The notes under the pieces were generated by a model, which was not told where the DNA came from, searched no databases, and was given only the letters and a program-made list of their open reading frames with translations. This document shows positions 46,931 through 59,712 of a stretch of 64,000 bases of DNA, one piece after another (position 1 is the first letter of the stretch; the number at the start of each line of letters is the position of its first letter). The DNA comes from Gerris lacustris (Eukaryota > Arthropoda > Insecta > Hemiptera > Gerridae): assembly GCA_951217055.1 (NCBI GenBank), contig OX578280.1, positions 16,469,394-16,533,393 of the forward strand, given 5' to 3'. Position numbers and translations under genes: made by a program.

Positions 46931-48129
46931 TTTCCGAAGTTTTTTTTTTTCTTGTTTTTTTAGGGGGGGGGGGGGGGGGGTGGTGCTACCATTAGAGCTG
47001 AAATTGATAGCTCTATTTCAACTCAATATATAACCCTACTGAATATATATATCCAAAATTTTACGTAAAATACTTTCATTTTTAACCTAGCCTCCAAACT
47101 AATAGATTATTTACAATTCTTGTGGTCGAAATAAAAATTGAAAAAAAAGCTTATCATATCACCTATGATTTTTTTCTAAATGAAAGTATTTTATGTTAAC
47201 ATTTGGAAATATATATTCAGTAGGGTTATATATTGAGTTAATATCCAGATATTAATTTCAGCTCCCAAAACTAATAGGGGCTCCCAAAACTATGAAAAAC
47301 CTTTCTTTTTTTTCTCTTCACGTTTCTATTTTAAGACCTACAGTAAGCGCGTTATGAGTTGTGACTTTTGACAGGGCAGGAAAATTCGAAAAGTTAGGGT
47401 GGGGAGCCAATGAGAGGTCAGGATTTTGAGTTCTAGAACCGACTAATGATGTCTTTCCCGCCACATAACCAATGTATTATCATTATCACTTATTGCAATT
47501 TAAATTTGTAGTTGTGTATAGAGGTAACAAGATAAGGGAACTACTTAATCAACAAAAGCAGCTGCCCCCCTCCCCAAAATAATGTATATCTAATAAATAA
47601 ACCAAAAAAATCTCTGCGCCCAAGTAACAACAACTGTTTTAGAACGTATTTGTTGGAATATGTTATGCTGATGCTTACTGCAGTACAATATCTTACTGGA
47701 AGTCATGGGCGTCGTCTGCAGTTGAACATAGGGGGCGGGGGGGGTCCCCCAGAAAATTTGGAAAATATGACCTCTCAAAACAGCGCTTTTATGCATTTCT
47801 GAGGTGAATGTAAAAAATATGTATTACAAAAAAAAAAAAAAATACGTCGGTTTTTTTTTTTTTTTTACTCTACTGGCTCTGGGGGGGGGGGGGGGGGAAG
47901 CCCCCTCCTGGATACGCCACTGCAACCTCTCTCCTCTACCTTACATCAGGTTCAACAATCAACTCTCTATCTCTAAAATCCACTCACCACTTTGAAGTTT
48001 TCATAGTAAACTATTGTCCTAATATTCATTATTTATTACAGTAGGCTTGTCATGTGCTCGTTTTAATGTTTTGTCATATACTCGCTCCACTGTTTTGTCA
48101 TATGCTTGCTTCATGTTGGACGTTAGGCA

Positions 48130-48445
48130 TAAATGTACATCTCTCAGGGCATATATGTACAATGTACAACGTACAACTCACACTGCATATATGCACAACT
48201 CACCGGGCATAAATGTACAACGTACAACTCACACGGCATATATGCACAACTCACCGGGCATATACACAACTCACAGGGTTATATGTACAACTCACAGGGC
48301 ATATATGAACAACTCACAGGATATATGCTCAACCCTCAAGGCATATATGTACAACTCACAGGGCATATATGAACAACTCACAGGATATATGCTCAACCCT
48401 CAAGGCATATATGTACAACTCACAGGGCATATATGAACAATTCAC
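48130..48445 (+). repeat. 21-bp minisatellite with 63-bp higher-order unit
   Basis: Variants of GGCATATATGTACAACTCACA repeat every 21 bp. A 63-bp triplet of variants (48294-48356) is copied exactly at 48357-48419. As 21 is a multiple of 3, long frames stay open (129 codons, with repeats such as YNSQGIYEQLTGYMLNPQGI). I do not infer a protein. Confidence 0.85.
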
Positions 48446-48754
48446 ATCCAAAATTTGAGTTTACTACATTTTTTTTTTTTTATGCATGCGCATATTAAAT
48501 GTTGAACTTCTCAATATATTTCCTATGTGTGGGTCCAAACACCAGTATTTCAAATTTCAACTCCCTAGCGTGAAATGTTCAGAGGATAGGAAACAAAGTA
48601 CGACAGACACATCACACTCGGTATAAGGGTATCGAGTATGATCTACGAAACCCTAAAAGGTCAATGTTGTTATAATAATCCAGATGGTTAATTGTAAAAC
48701 TACAAACTGAGTGACTCATACTCATACTAGAATAGAAGTATATTAATAATCCTA

Positions 48755-49227
48755 GTAGAAGTAGTAATCTAGTACTTCCTACTAGACGGGTAGGACAAAC
48801 CACTTGTTCAAACCTAGCAATTAGGCCATCTTTTAGAGCCATTTTACTAGCCCCGTGGTGGAGAGTTCCAGCTACTTCCCACCTCATACCTGTACATTGT
48901 ACCGCCGAAGCGAGTATGGTGTGGTCATTAGTGAGCTATATAAGCATGTGCCAAAGAGTGGGGAAAGAGTGCCCTTCAGGGGGTGTCCCTCACCCTGCTC
49001 CGTCCTCAATTCATAGGTATCACACCTCATGACACGGATAAAACCCACATCAAATTGTGGGGGAAGAGAACCTCTCAGGGGTTCCCCTCGCCCTGCTCCG
49101 TCCACGATTCATAGATGCAATTCAGAGTATTATGGCACGGGATCGAACCCACGACCTCGAGTCGCCTCGAACTTATTAATAGCTAGGCGGGCGCCTAGAG
49201 CCCCTCGGCCATGCTGGCTCCCTTTAC
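48755..49227 (-). mobile_element. tRNA-derived SINE family S2, copy 2 with internal duplication
   Basis: Minus reading starts GGGAGCCAGCATGGCCGAGG, with box A GGGCTCTAGGCGCCCGCC and box B GGTTCGATCCCGTGCC. AATCCTA occurs on both sides (48748 and 49228). The part with AGAGTG/AGAGAA, 'CAGGGG', 'CTGCTCCGTCC' is present twice (48958-49015 and 49060-49115), unlike copy 1. Confidence 0.75.
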
Positions 49228-50205
49228 AATCCTAACTAGTGAAATAATAATCACACAGAGATTAATCTGGCAGTGGTTGGCTTGAATCATGATGATGTAA
49301 TGTTGAATCATGTATTGGAAGGATCATCAGTTGAACAAGCTAACTGTTATAGATGCTTTGTGGTTATTTTCACTACGAAACCTAATCTTATTTATTAATG
49401 TAATAGAATATGCTTTATATATGTTTAGGGTTACATAATAAATAAATAGATCAAATTCATAATATTTTTATTACTAATTTTTTTTATATAAATAATTTTT
49501 TTTAAGGCTATAGACAATGTTTCAATTTTTATTGTTATTCTTTTATTATTTTGTTTTATTAGTAGTGAAGTTTTATACTTTTCATTTATTATCTTTTTTT
49601 TTTGCTTTTGCTTTACACAAAACTTTTAAAATCTATAAAAAAAAGTTATGTATAATACAGATCAGGTATTTTAAAGGTATGTAATATAAAATTATAGAAT
49701 GCAATATAGTGAAGAAAATAAAAAATAAAAATGAGGACAAATAAATAAAAAAAAAGAAAATGCATCGTAGAGGAATATATCTATTTTTAAGTTGGGGAAG
49801 TTAAACCACTAAAGCAAATTTTTATTTAAAAAATAAACTTTTTTTTTCTTAATTTGCTTTCGCTCAATTTATTTTTGATAATTTTATTGTAATGATATTA
49901 TATAGAAGCTGAGATAAAAAAAATCCATTTAATAGATACACACAGAAAATGCAGTAATTGATAAATAAATTAACTTCCCCCAATCGAATATGCAGTGATA
50001 AGATTCAAAATCAGTTTACTATATAAATGTTTTAGTAGGAGACAAAGAGCTGTATGATTCTCTCCTAAAGAAAGAACGGATTATTCCTACCCATGAACCC
50101 AATACTAAAATTATATTAGTATATTTTGACATGTTCATTTGTTTGTTGAGTTTCGTCATAAATTCAGTTGATTAATAAAATTCTCTAAGAATTATAGTAA
50201 GATTA

Positions 50206-50412
50206 TCTAAAGCTTTGACTTCTGACAGTGTGGGAAAATCCGAAAAATTGGGGTGGGGAGCCAATGAGAGGTCAGGATTTTGAATTCTAGAAGGTTGGAC
50301 CAACTAGACAAACAAAAATGTCACTAGCCCCACCCCTCCCACAGGCCTAGTGGTTTTATTTTTTTCCTCATTTAGGTTGGCCAATCTGAGTGTCAAAAGT
50401 CAAAACTTTAGA
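50206..50412. mobile_element. MITE family M1, complete copy
   Basis: Ends TCTAAAGCTTTGACTTCTGA and TGTCAAAAGTCAAAACTTTAGA. Internal GGAGCCAATGAGAGGTCAGG and CCCCACCCCTCCCACAGG as in 5501-5700. Confidence 0.8.
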
Positions 50413-50511
50413 TAAACATACTGTAGGCCCAGTTGCATCTTCCTTTTGTCTTCACGTAATTATTTAGCACTTCATTAAACATTTTTTGAAGAAGTGAATG
50501 TTTGAATTTAT

Positions 50512-50775
50512 AAATTACTTTAAATCAAATTATAATTATTATTAACAATGGAAGATAGACAGAGAAAAATAGACTCCAGCGCCGGGACTCAAATCACTGG
50601 CCTCTTTATTTCCAGTATAGCGCTCTAACCATTCTATCTAATGGTTCATGTACCAGCACTGGAGTCTATTTTTCTCTGTCTATCTCCCGTTGTTAATAAT
50701 AATTATAATTTGATTTAAATTAAAATTTAAACTTTCCTTAGTATGAATACTACCAAAAACTTAAAAATGAATTTT
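50512..50775. mobile_element. Foldback family F6, copy 2 with inverted tRNA-like unit
   Basis: Arms TTTAAATCAAATTATAATTA and complement. The loop (50574-50664) read on the minus strand has the tRNA-like A box GGTTAGAGCGC and B box GATTTGAGTCCCGG, with CTCCAG ends pairing. Confidence 0.75.
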
Positions 50776-51499
50776 AAAATTTACTTAAGTTCGTATTTTT
50801 TATAATTAAGTTTTTATTGTGATTTAATTCTTTATAAGAGAGAATGGCTTATTGAAAGTAACAAATTTTGGGTTTACATTTTGAATGAAAATAGATTTAT
50901 TGTTTTCAGAAGTAGCAAAAATTTAAAGTATAAAGATTGATTGTAATGAAGAGTTAGCTGTTTCGTTAATTTTTAATTCAGTTTTTGAGTAGAACAATTT
51001 ATTAATTGTACCATCAGAGTGGGACTAGGAGTCAAACTGCTGGATGGGATGGTAAAAGATAGCTAACTGATTTGGTCATGTTAACGGTATGGGGGCAGAT
51101 ACCCCAAAAGAGCTTTAGCCAACCTTTAGGGCCAGCAGAGATTTAATTGGTTGTACAACCTCAAGACCAATTGCTAAAAAAGAGGTATATACTGGGATAT
51201 CGCCAGGAAAATAACTTTGGATAGGCCAGCCTGGATGCGCCTTTGTCAAACCTCTACCCCCTCACGAGGTAGAAGAGGACTGCTTAAAATAACAATCATT
51301 AGATATGCCTTGAAAAAGCAATGTTTTGCTCTTGAACTTGGGTGATAAAATAGAAGCAATCAGCGAGCTAATGGGCAAGTAGCTGATAATCTGCGAGAAT
51401 ATGACATTTTTGCATTTTCAAACCTTTCATGAGGCTAATAATAAATTGTTAAAATCAATAAAGCCTATATGTTATTACCGTACTGTCAGCAAAGAACCG

Positions 51500-52345
51500 T
51501 TAACACTGGGTGGCCACCAGAAGCAGAGGTTTTGAGAGAGGTTGAGTAGACTCTACTTATGATATTGGACCCCATTGTTTTTAATGGAAGGGTGGCCACC
51601 AGAAGCGGAGGTTCTGAGAGAGGTTGAGTGGACCCACTTATGAAATTGGACCTCATTGTTTTTAATGGAAGGGTGGCCACCAGAAGCGGAGGTTCTGAGA
51701 GAGGTTGAGTGGACTCCACTTATGAAATTGGACACCCTTGTTTTTAATGGAATGGTGGCCACCAGAAGCGGAGGTTCTGAGAGAGGTTGAGTGGACTCCA
51801 CTTATGAAATTGGACACCATTGTTTTTAATGGAAGGGTGGCCACCAGAAGCGGAGGTTCTGAGAGAGGTTGAGTGGACTCCACTTATGAAATTGGACACC
51901 CTTGTTTTTAATGGAATGGTGGCCACCAGAAGCGGAGGTTCTGAGAGAGGTTGAGTGGACTCCACTTATGAAATTGGACACCATTGTTTTTAATGGAAGG
52001 GTGGCCACCAGAAGCGGAGGTTCTGAGAGAGGTTGAGTGGACTCCACTTATGAAATTGGACACCATTGTTTTTAATGGAAGGGTGGCCACCAGAAGCGGA
52101 GGTTCTGAGAGAGGTTGAGTGGACTCCACTTATGAAATTGGACACCCTTGTTTTTAATGGAATGGTGGCCACCAGAAGCGGAGGTTCTGAGAGAGGTTGA
52201 GTGGACTCCACTTATGAAATTGGACACCATTGTTTTTAATGGAAGGGTGGCCACCAGAAGCGGAGGTTCTGAGAGAGGTTGAGTGGACTCCACTTTTGAA
52301 ATTGGACACCATTGTTTGTAATGGCAAGGTGGCCACCGGTTGCAG
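51500..52345. repeat. Satellite-type array, 82-bp unit, about 10 copies
   Basis: Unit words are GGTGGCCACCAGAAGCGGAG, GAGAGAGGTTGAGTGGACTC and CACTTATGAAATTGGACACC. Copies at exact 82-bp spacing differ at few sites. Two variants (CCCTTG...AATGG and CCATTG...AAGGG) alternate in part. Edge units are more diverged. Overlapping 73-codon minus frames recur because 82 is not a multiple of 3; they are artefacts. Confidence 0.95.
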
Positions 52346-52539
52346 TGAACTCAATCCGTTTTTATAACTGGCCTAAAAAATCTTATTAGGTTTAGGAAGT
52401 TTCAACTTAGAATTAGTTTACTTCATATCCCAAAATACCTTAGACCGAGTTAAGTATTTCTGCTGTACAAACACCAATAATAGAGGATTTTAGCCACAGC
52501 GCAAGATGTAAAATGCAAAAGAAAGAAAAAATTAGACAC

Positions 52540-52679
52540 ATTAATGTACAGTGTGACATCATAATTCAAACACTTTGTTTAATTTTATGATGGATTTTTT
52601 TATTCATTAAACATATAATTTACAATGCTTTAAATTTTCCTTGTAAAACAATCTGAATCTTATCAACGATTAAGTGATA

Positions 52680-52714
<35 letters not shown>

Positions 52715-53735
52715 TAAAAATAGTATGTATTTATTAAAAATGTTGAAGCTAATGAATTATATTTCCCTTTTATATAAACAACTATAAACTATATCCATTC
52801 AAAAAAATATGTTTTTATTTATTTTATTATTTTCTAAACACAAAGCGATAATTATGAAAAAAAAAATATGTTTATTTACAGTATTAATAATTAAATATTA
52901 ATCATTCGGTGCACTGCCCATTAATTAAAGTGGAAATAAATGACGATAAATCGTCTTAGAATTTTTTAAAAAAAATATAATAATTTTCAAATTATGTCTT
53001 TGTACAAGAAAATTTTATTTTAAAAATCATTCAAGGCTCGGAATTTTCTGTTAATATTTTTTTTCCTTAAAATATCTCATAAAATACATTAATTAAAATA
53101 AATTTATATCAATTTGAAAATGAATTATGTATTTTTTTTGTGAGCCATTAGTAATTAATGGTAGTGCATATTCCACAATATATAATGATACGAATACGTT
53201 ATTTTTCTTGACATAATTGTATGTGTTTATCACTTCGACTTTGATGCTTAAAAATTGATAACAAACAATTAATTGTTATGTTAAAAATCAATAGAAGAAA
53301 TAACAAATTAAAATCAACTGTGTTATATTTTACCAAGGGACATAAATTGATAATACTTCTCACTGAAAAATCTTTGGAAATAAAAAATTACATAAAAGCT
53401 AAATTAATGAATTACATTTTTGTCCCAACAAATAATAGATATTTATTCTTTAACTACCCCATTTAATTATTTTGAGTAAATTACATAGAAAATAAAAAAT
53501 TAAAAACATTTAAACATGAACATCTATTACATCAAAACACCTTGTTACATCATGCAAACAAATATGTGAGTATACAATCAATAATAACTAAATACTAACA
53601 TTCAATTATAAATAAATTAAAATACCTATTTTTAACATATTATTAAATATTTTCTGTGAGAAATAAAAAAGTGTTAGGTAGAATGGGAATCTTAATTTAT
53701 CAAATTAGTAAAAATGTAAACATATTTATCTACGA
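52540..53735. other. Very AT-rich stretch, nothing recognised
   Basis: Includes a 28-base A run near 52683. The 62-codon frame at 53278-53466 has biased Lys/Asn/Ile composition expected of AT-rich non-coding DNA. Confidence 0.4.
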
Positions 53736-53737
53736 TT

Positions 53738-54335
53738 GATACGAAATATAAACATTGTATCTCTGTTTAGATGCGTAGAAAGTGATTATTTACGTACTTG
53801 TATTCATTGCGCATGCGCATCTCATAGTTCTGAAGAATTCCTCTTCTTTACCACCCTAGGGCGGTAAAGAAGAGGAATTCTTCAGCTTTACGCACGATTA
53901 GAGAGTTTGTTTACATTTAACAAAACTAATTTGCTGTTCTTTTATTAAAGTAATTGTTTATATCGAGTTTTTAGTGAAAAACAATGAGTGAATCAAGTGA
54001 CTTTGACGAAAATGTGGAGAATAATACTCCTCCAGAAATTATTAATTCGGCAAAAAATACAACTCAAGAATTAATGCCATCTTTATCAAGAGAGAGAGAG
54101 AGAGATACGAACTTACACAAAGCAAGTTTATTTTTTTCTGTATTTATTATTTAAATCTAACAATCGTAGATAAAGTACAGTACGCAACTCGTGCGAAAAC
54201 GGCATTTTGCATTGCTCGTGTGGTTTTACTACCCTCGCTGTCGCTCGGGTGCAAACTCCACACTCGCATGCAAAATGCTACTTTCCGCACTCGACGCGTA
54301 ATGTACTATTTCGGTTAAAAATAATACTAGACTAA
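53738..54335 (+). mobile_element. Family M4 internal unit with hairpin and short frame
   Basis: Homologous to about 20880-21450. It contains a perfect 22-bp-arm hairpin at 53831-53884 (arms TGAAGAATTCCTCTTCTTTACC split by 10 bases). Just upstream is TGCGCATGCGCAT, an NRF-1-like palindrome. At 53983 an ATG opens MSESSDFDENVENNTPPEII and runs into a GA repeat; the 21-kb copy is broken there. It may be the 5' exon of an autonomous parent element. Confidence 0.6.
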
Positions 54336-54529
54336 AGTATGTGTTTTGCAAATGATATGTTTTAATAACTTTCTTTCACTCCATTTACAGTGTATTACAG
54401 GACAAAGATACATGGAATTGGATCTTAATTGATAAAATAGATTCAGCACTAATTTAGATGCTTCGACTCAATGAGATAAACTCCACAAGTAACTAGAAAA
54501 TGTGTTGAATGGGTTAATATGTTTTAAGA

Positions 54530-55010
54530 CACATGAGTCCTTTAAACTGGTTTCTTTAAATTCTCCTGTTCTGTCATCTGTGCATATTATGTTGAGCCAT
54601 TTTCTGTTAACTTTGGTGTTCATAATTCAAAACTCAATTAGAAAATAAATTTCATCAAAAATCTAAGTTAGTGGATAATCTAGTTATCTAGCTTGTTAAG
54701 TTTTGCCTCCCCAATATTTTTAAATTTATTTGTATTAAAGTTATTAAAAATTATTAATAAAACTTCAATAAAACTATAAGTAGAGTACCATAGTCTTTCT
54801 TAATGGCATGATGTATTTTTTTTTTTTTTTTTTACAATACATGTTACATAAGTGTGCTCAATTAATATAATTTACTGAACCGAAGTGTAAATAGAAGAGA
54901 ATCATGTTAGAACTACGTTTGGCTTTTGTTAATAGCTTATTTATTTTGAATTTTCAAATTTATTACTATCTTGAATAACCTATTATAGCCACATGATACA
55001 CACTTGATTA
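54530..55010 (+). repeat. Inverted duplicate of 9000-9500
   Basis: Matches the minus strand of 9-9.5 kb, including AGCCATTTTCTGTTAAC and AAGTTTTGCCTCCCCAATAT. The reading frame seen at 9.4 kb is interrupted by a stop here. Confidence 0.65.
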
Positions 55011-55029
55011 CTTCTTTAGTCATATTTCA

Positions 55030-56211
55030 CAACATGTTGTAGTGTACGTCCTGAACAGCGAAATCTGTTTTTGGTCTCCCCTTTTTCCCTGTAGCTGTTA
55101 ATGCTCATGCATCATGTGCGAACACCTCACTGGCTTTGTCCTCTGTAGCATTCTACAGGACGATACGTTTACTGTCCTTACAAAACACTAGATCTTGATG
55201 CCTGTTTCCCTTATACCTCAACCATAAGTATCAAACTTGCATCCATTATTATACTGGGAACTCATACGTGTTATTAGTGGTATTGAACACAGAAAAGAAA
55301 GTATAATTAGCTAAAGACTTTCATAAAATTAATGTGTTATCTGCATTATTGTCCATATCCAATCAAAATAATTTGTAGCTAATTTTATTAACATACAGGA
55401 GTGACAGGTATAAACACAAGTTCATACAACCTTTTCAAATAGACCAAACAAAAGTGCTGATTCAACAAATTTTGCTCATCACACCTTCCGCTTATGGACA
55501 CATTTCACTTCACTTGTATTGAAACATCAATGCAAAAACTTTTTCTGTTATTAGAAAGAAAAAAGATAATAAGGAATAAAAATTTACTATTAGCTCATTT
55601 TAACCACTCATTAATTTAAATGTATGCATTTGTACAATAAAAATAAATTAATAATAATAATAATAATAAAAGAACGATAAAAATACTCAACATCAGAAAT
55701 ATAGAATTTTTAAATTGATTGTTTTTTTTTGTATTTTCTGTTTAATCTGCTTACCGTCTACAAATATGAAATTTTAATTTGAATATTGTTCTTTCCTTAA
55801 ATAAAAAAAATAATACGATTACATAAAACTTCCATTACATTATTTAATATTAAACCAAGAAATTATATTATTTATTTTACACTACATACTTACAACAATT
55901 TATTTAATCTTCCCATCTTCACTTAATTTTAATTTTTATATAAAATTAAAAAAATAACACGCTTTTAAAAACAAAGAATGGAAAGAAAAAAATCAAATAG
56001 ATTACAAATATTTAGGTTATTATTATGTTTAATCTGACCATATAGTTATGGTTATAATTTATTTGTTAAATAAAATAATCAGAATATTCTTTTAATATTA
56101 TACAAAGATACTTAATATAAATTGTATTATATCATCTTTTGGGGAAAATGTTTTATTTTTTAATAAAAAGAAAACATAAGGTAAGCAATTAAAATGGAAT
56201 ATATTTACATT

Positions 56212-56245
<34 letters not shown>

Positions 56246-56290
56246 TTTTGCGAGTAGATTTTTATGTTATTATATTATTTGTGAAAAGAT
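55030..56290. other. Non-repetitive and AT-rich DNA, no gene seen
   Basis: 55030-55260 is somewhat GC-richer but all frames are short. A 31-base T run lies near 56213. Confidence 0.3.
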
Positions 56291-56301
56291 CTCATGTAGC
56301 A

Positions 56302-56963
56302 TAATAGGCCAAGCAAATTAGCTCTAAAGAAGGGTGTGCCTTCAAAAAACGGAGGAGTTCAGGAAACTGTTTTAATCCCTCAAGTTAGCCTCTGATATGA
56401 ATAATCTTGGTTTTCTCTGATTTCTGAGAGGAGTTGTAGCCCTAGTGTTTGGTATTTTAACCAAAAAAAACCTTAAAAATGTTGGTATTTTCTCAGTTTT
56501 TCTCTAATAGCTCTTAATCCAAAAGTTCACAATAACCGAAAATGTTCTGTATTAAATGCTACGTTGATTAAGTACCAATACTTTGAATTTTGATCGAGTC
56601 GCGTTGCAGAAACGCTACGTTGAAAATACCAATTTTTCACACTTTTGTGAGAAAACACTTCATTATATTTTCAGCATTTTCAAAGAAGCGTCTCTACAAG
56701 GCCACTTGATCAAAATTCAAAGTATTGTTACTAATAATCGACGCAGACTTTACTAGTGGATTTTTTGGTTTAGGAGCTACTTGAGAAAAACCGAAAAAGA
56801 GACCGAAAATTTCCAGGTTTTTCAAACACTACAGCTAAAGCTCCACTTGAAAATCTGGGCAAACTCAATTTATTCATATCATAAGCCCACTTGAGTGATT
56901 AAACAGTTTCCAGAATCCAACCTGTTTTACGAAGGCAAAAGTCTAATTTGCTTGGCCTATTAT
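56302..56963. mobile_element. Foldback element F5
   Basis: Termini TAATAGGCCAAGCAAATTAG and CTAATTTGCTTGGCCTATTA are perfect inverted repeats. The arms pair imperfectly inward (TTTGAATTTTGATC near 56583 with GATCAAAATTCAAAG near 56708), centre near 56640. Confidence 0.8.
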
Positions 56964-56999
56964 TTAATAGTAAATAATACTCAGATTTACCATAAATAA

Positions 57000-58380
57000 T
57001 ACTTTTTTATAAATAATAATAATAATAATGTGCCCCAATTATTAATTTTGACAAATTGTAAGACACTGGATCTGGATACCTTTTTCTAACCAATTGCACA
57101 AGATGAGTCTAGAAAAATCCTAGAATTTCCAAGTATTTTGAAACAAGAAATAAAATGTACACCTTTATATTATATTATGGCTCCCACATAACTATTGTGA
57201 AAAGCCACAAAAAAAAGGTTATTATAACAAAGATTATGATAATAAAAGTTTCAAAATGCAATTCTTTCAGCAATGTGTCAAAATTGGTTTATATACTAGG
57301 ACTTAAAAAAAAAAAAAATAATATAAAGCCATCCCTTAAGATTGTTTCTTAAGCTGACTGCTAAAAGTTATTTTAACATCTAGCTTCATTTTTTTTTTTT
57401 TTTTTTTTTTTTTAGATTAGAACTGTTAAACATAAAGACATCTAGTAGTCAAATGTTGAACTAATCAAATAATTTTATCGAGTGCCATATGAGGCACAAT
57501 TTAGAGGTTTTCCTCCGGACTCAAAACTTTTTCATTGTTTTAATCCAACTCTTTCTAAGAACAGTCGTTTTGAGATCTCAGTTTTCTTAAAATGTTGAGA
57601 TATTGCCGCAGCGATTTTTCTTTTGAATGAATTTGATTGGTTGTGGCAGTTGGTTAGGAAGGACAGTCCTTCATATCATGATTTTTAAGAGAGTCGAGCG
57701 AACCACACCACCTTGTTTGTCTGAGCGGTGGACAGACTGATCTCCTAGAACTACTCAGAATAGTTCTCCGTCTTGTTGTAACGCCACAACCATTCTTACA
57801 CCCACTCCATTCGCTCCATTCACTAACTCGACACTCTCGTAATCCTGTAACACGTGGACCATATTAAAGACAAGAAAATATCATAATTGAATCTTAAAAT
57901 GATCTTAGTTAAGTAATATTTATTTTATTTTATGCAGAAAGTCACTACAGTGAATGATACTCACAGCATTTTTACGACTACATAAGTTAATTAGTGTACT
58001 GGTAATGACATTAGTCATAATTAGTGAACTTGTAATGACCAGTAATCATAAGTTCAATCATGATTACCAAATAAATTTATTGAAACAAGACTGAAATAAA
58101 CATTACTTATTGAGTTACAATTGACATAGCTATTTACTATGAGTAAGTCTACAATATATAATTTTACTTAAAATAAAATTTATATATAAAAAAGGTAAAT
58201 TGTTGATCTCAATAGTAAATTCAGTTGCCTAACTGTCAAAACACAACAGCAAATGTTTTGAGATATTCATTTTAGAATTATTTAGTTTTACAATAAAAAT
58301 CACAATGAGCAACAAATTAAATAGATAAATCGTTGCTGGTGTGAAGTAATTTGTAATTATGTTTTGATAGTAAACATAAA
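57000..58380. other. AT-rich DNA, no feature seen
   Basis: No TIR pair, RNA gene or splice-bounded frame recognised; poly-T run near 57390. Confidence 0.35.
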
Positions 58381-58392
58381 TTATTATCTTAG

Positions 58393-58830
58393 ATTATCTT
58401 ATCCTTTGGGTCTTCAGGGATGAAAAAAGTTGAAAATAAAAACATTTTCTATTTACTTATAATTTTTTGGCTATATTTCGCCCACACCTGGGCATCTTCA
58501 GGCCTACAATCTATATCTTCTAATTGGCTCACCTTGACTGCCATTTTCTATTGTCAATTTCCTTCGGTTGATCCCTTATGATTATATTAGATTTTCTTAT
58601 CCTTTGGGTCTTCAGGGATGAAAAAAGTTGAAAATAAAAATATTTTCGATTTATTTAAAATTTTTTTGGCTATATTTAGGTATGGGTGAAATATAGCCAA
58701 ACATTTTTAAGTAAATCGAAAATATTTTTATTTTCAACTTTTTCCATCCCTGAAGATCCAAAGGATAAGAAAATATAATATAATCATAAGAGATCAACCG
58801 AAGGAAATTGACAATAAATTAATATCTACT
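58393..58830. repeat. Composite direct and inverted repeat
   Basis: A block starting ATCTTATCCTTTGGGTCTTC (58393-58490) is repeated directly at 58588-58680 and then inverted at 58680-58800 (GAAGATCCAAAGGATAAG). The inner joint is 'GGCTATATTTAGGTATGGGTGAAATATAGCC'-like, related to a fragment near 13790. Confidence 0.75.
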
Positions 58831-59376
58831 TAAAGTAGTGTTTTATTCATTGATATTACTAACTTAAATTTTGCAAATGTATAGCTGTATATTATACAAT
58901 TCCTCAGATTAACAATTTCTTCATATTTTTATTTATTGAAGAAGCAAAAAGTAATAAAAAGGTAATAATTTATGTCACCTATACTTTATCTTTGCACCAG
59001 CAACTAAAATGAATGGGTCCAGAAAGAAGAAGAAAAAAAAAAACAAAAAAACACCTAAATCTCAATTCTTTTTACTTTTAACTCTGTACTTTATAAGGAA
59101 TTTGAGGATATTTTTCCTCTTTTTTAAAATATTCATTGATAAACCCTCTGGTCATAATTGTTCTATGCTCTTTGTTTCTCTCAACCCAGGTGAATGCAAG
59201 TGGCATTTGATGCTGTTTATATGAATTATTCATATTGCTTGTTGGTCTAGCTGGAATGGGAACCCCTAGAAAAAAATATTTATGGTAGCAGTCAGGTAAA
59301 GCATGAGATTCTACAGTCCGTCCTAGAAACAGAGGCTACAGCTCCCCTTAGAATATTTTCCTCACCAATGTAATTA

Positions 59377-59712
59377 CAGTAGAACCTTGCATACACGACC
59401 CTCAATAACATGACAATCTCAATTACAAGTGCAATTTTTAAATCCCCTTGAGATTGCCATAACACATAATAATGTTAAATAAACCTCTATAACGCGACTA
59501 ATATTATCCAAACAACCTCAATAACACGGATTTTTTCCCAATTCACAACGTAACTCAGAACCTCTATAACAAGTCGTTTTGAGAAGTCAACCTCGATAAC
59601 ACGACTGATAGCCAAAATAACCTTGATAACACAACCCTCAACAAAAAGAGCCCCTCGATAACAAGACAGTTTTTTTAATCCCCTTGAGACACTTCTTATC
59701 GAGGTTCTACTG
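59377..59712. mobile_element. Pogo-like MITE, second copy of the 10111 subfamily
   Basis: CAGTAGAACCTTGCATACAC and TATCGAGGTTCTACTG between TA dinucleotides; internally about 80 bp shorter than 10111-10524. Confidence 0.85.

Noticed and set aside
48047..48436. 129-codon repetitive frame
   Set aside because: A by-product of a 21-bp minisatellite whose period is a multiple of three.
49260..49398. Plus-strand frame of about 46 codons including NLAVVGLNHDDVMLNHVLEG
   Set aside because: The composition looks coding, but there is no good acceptor, no second copy and no partner exon; this length is expected by chance in 64 kb.
51486..52354. Series of overlapping 66-82-codon minus frames
   Set aside because: The same 82-bp satellite read repeatedly; not independent genes.
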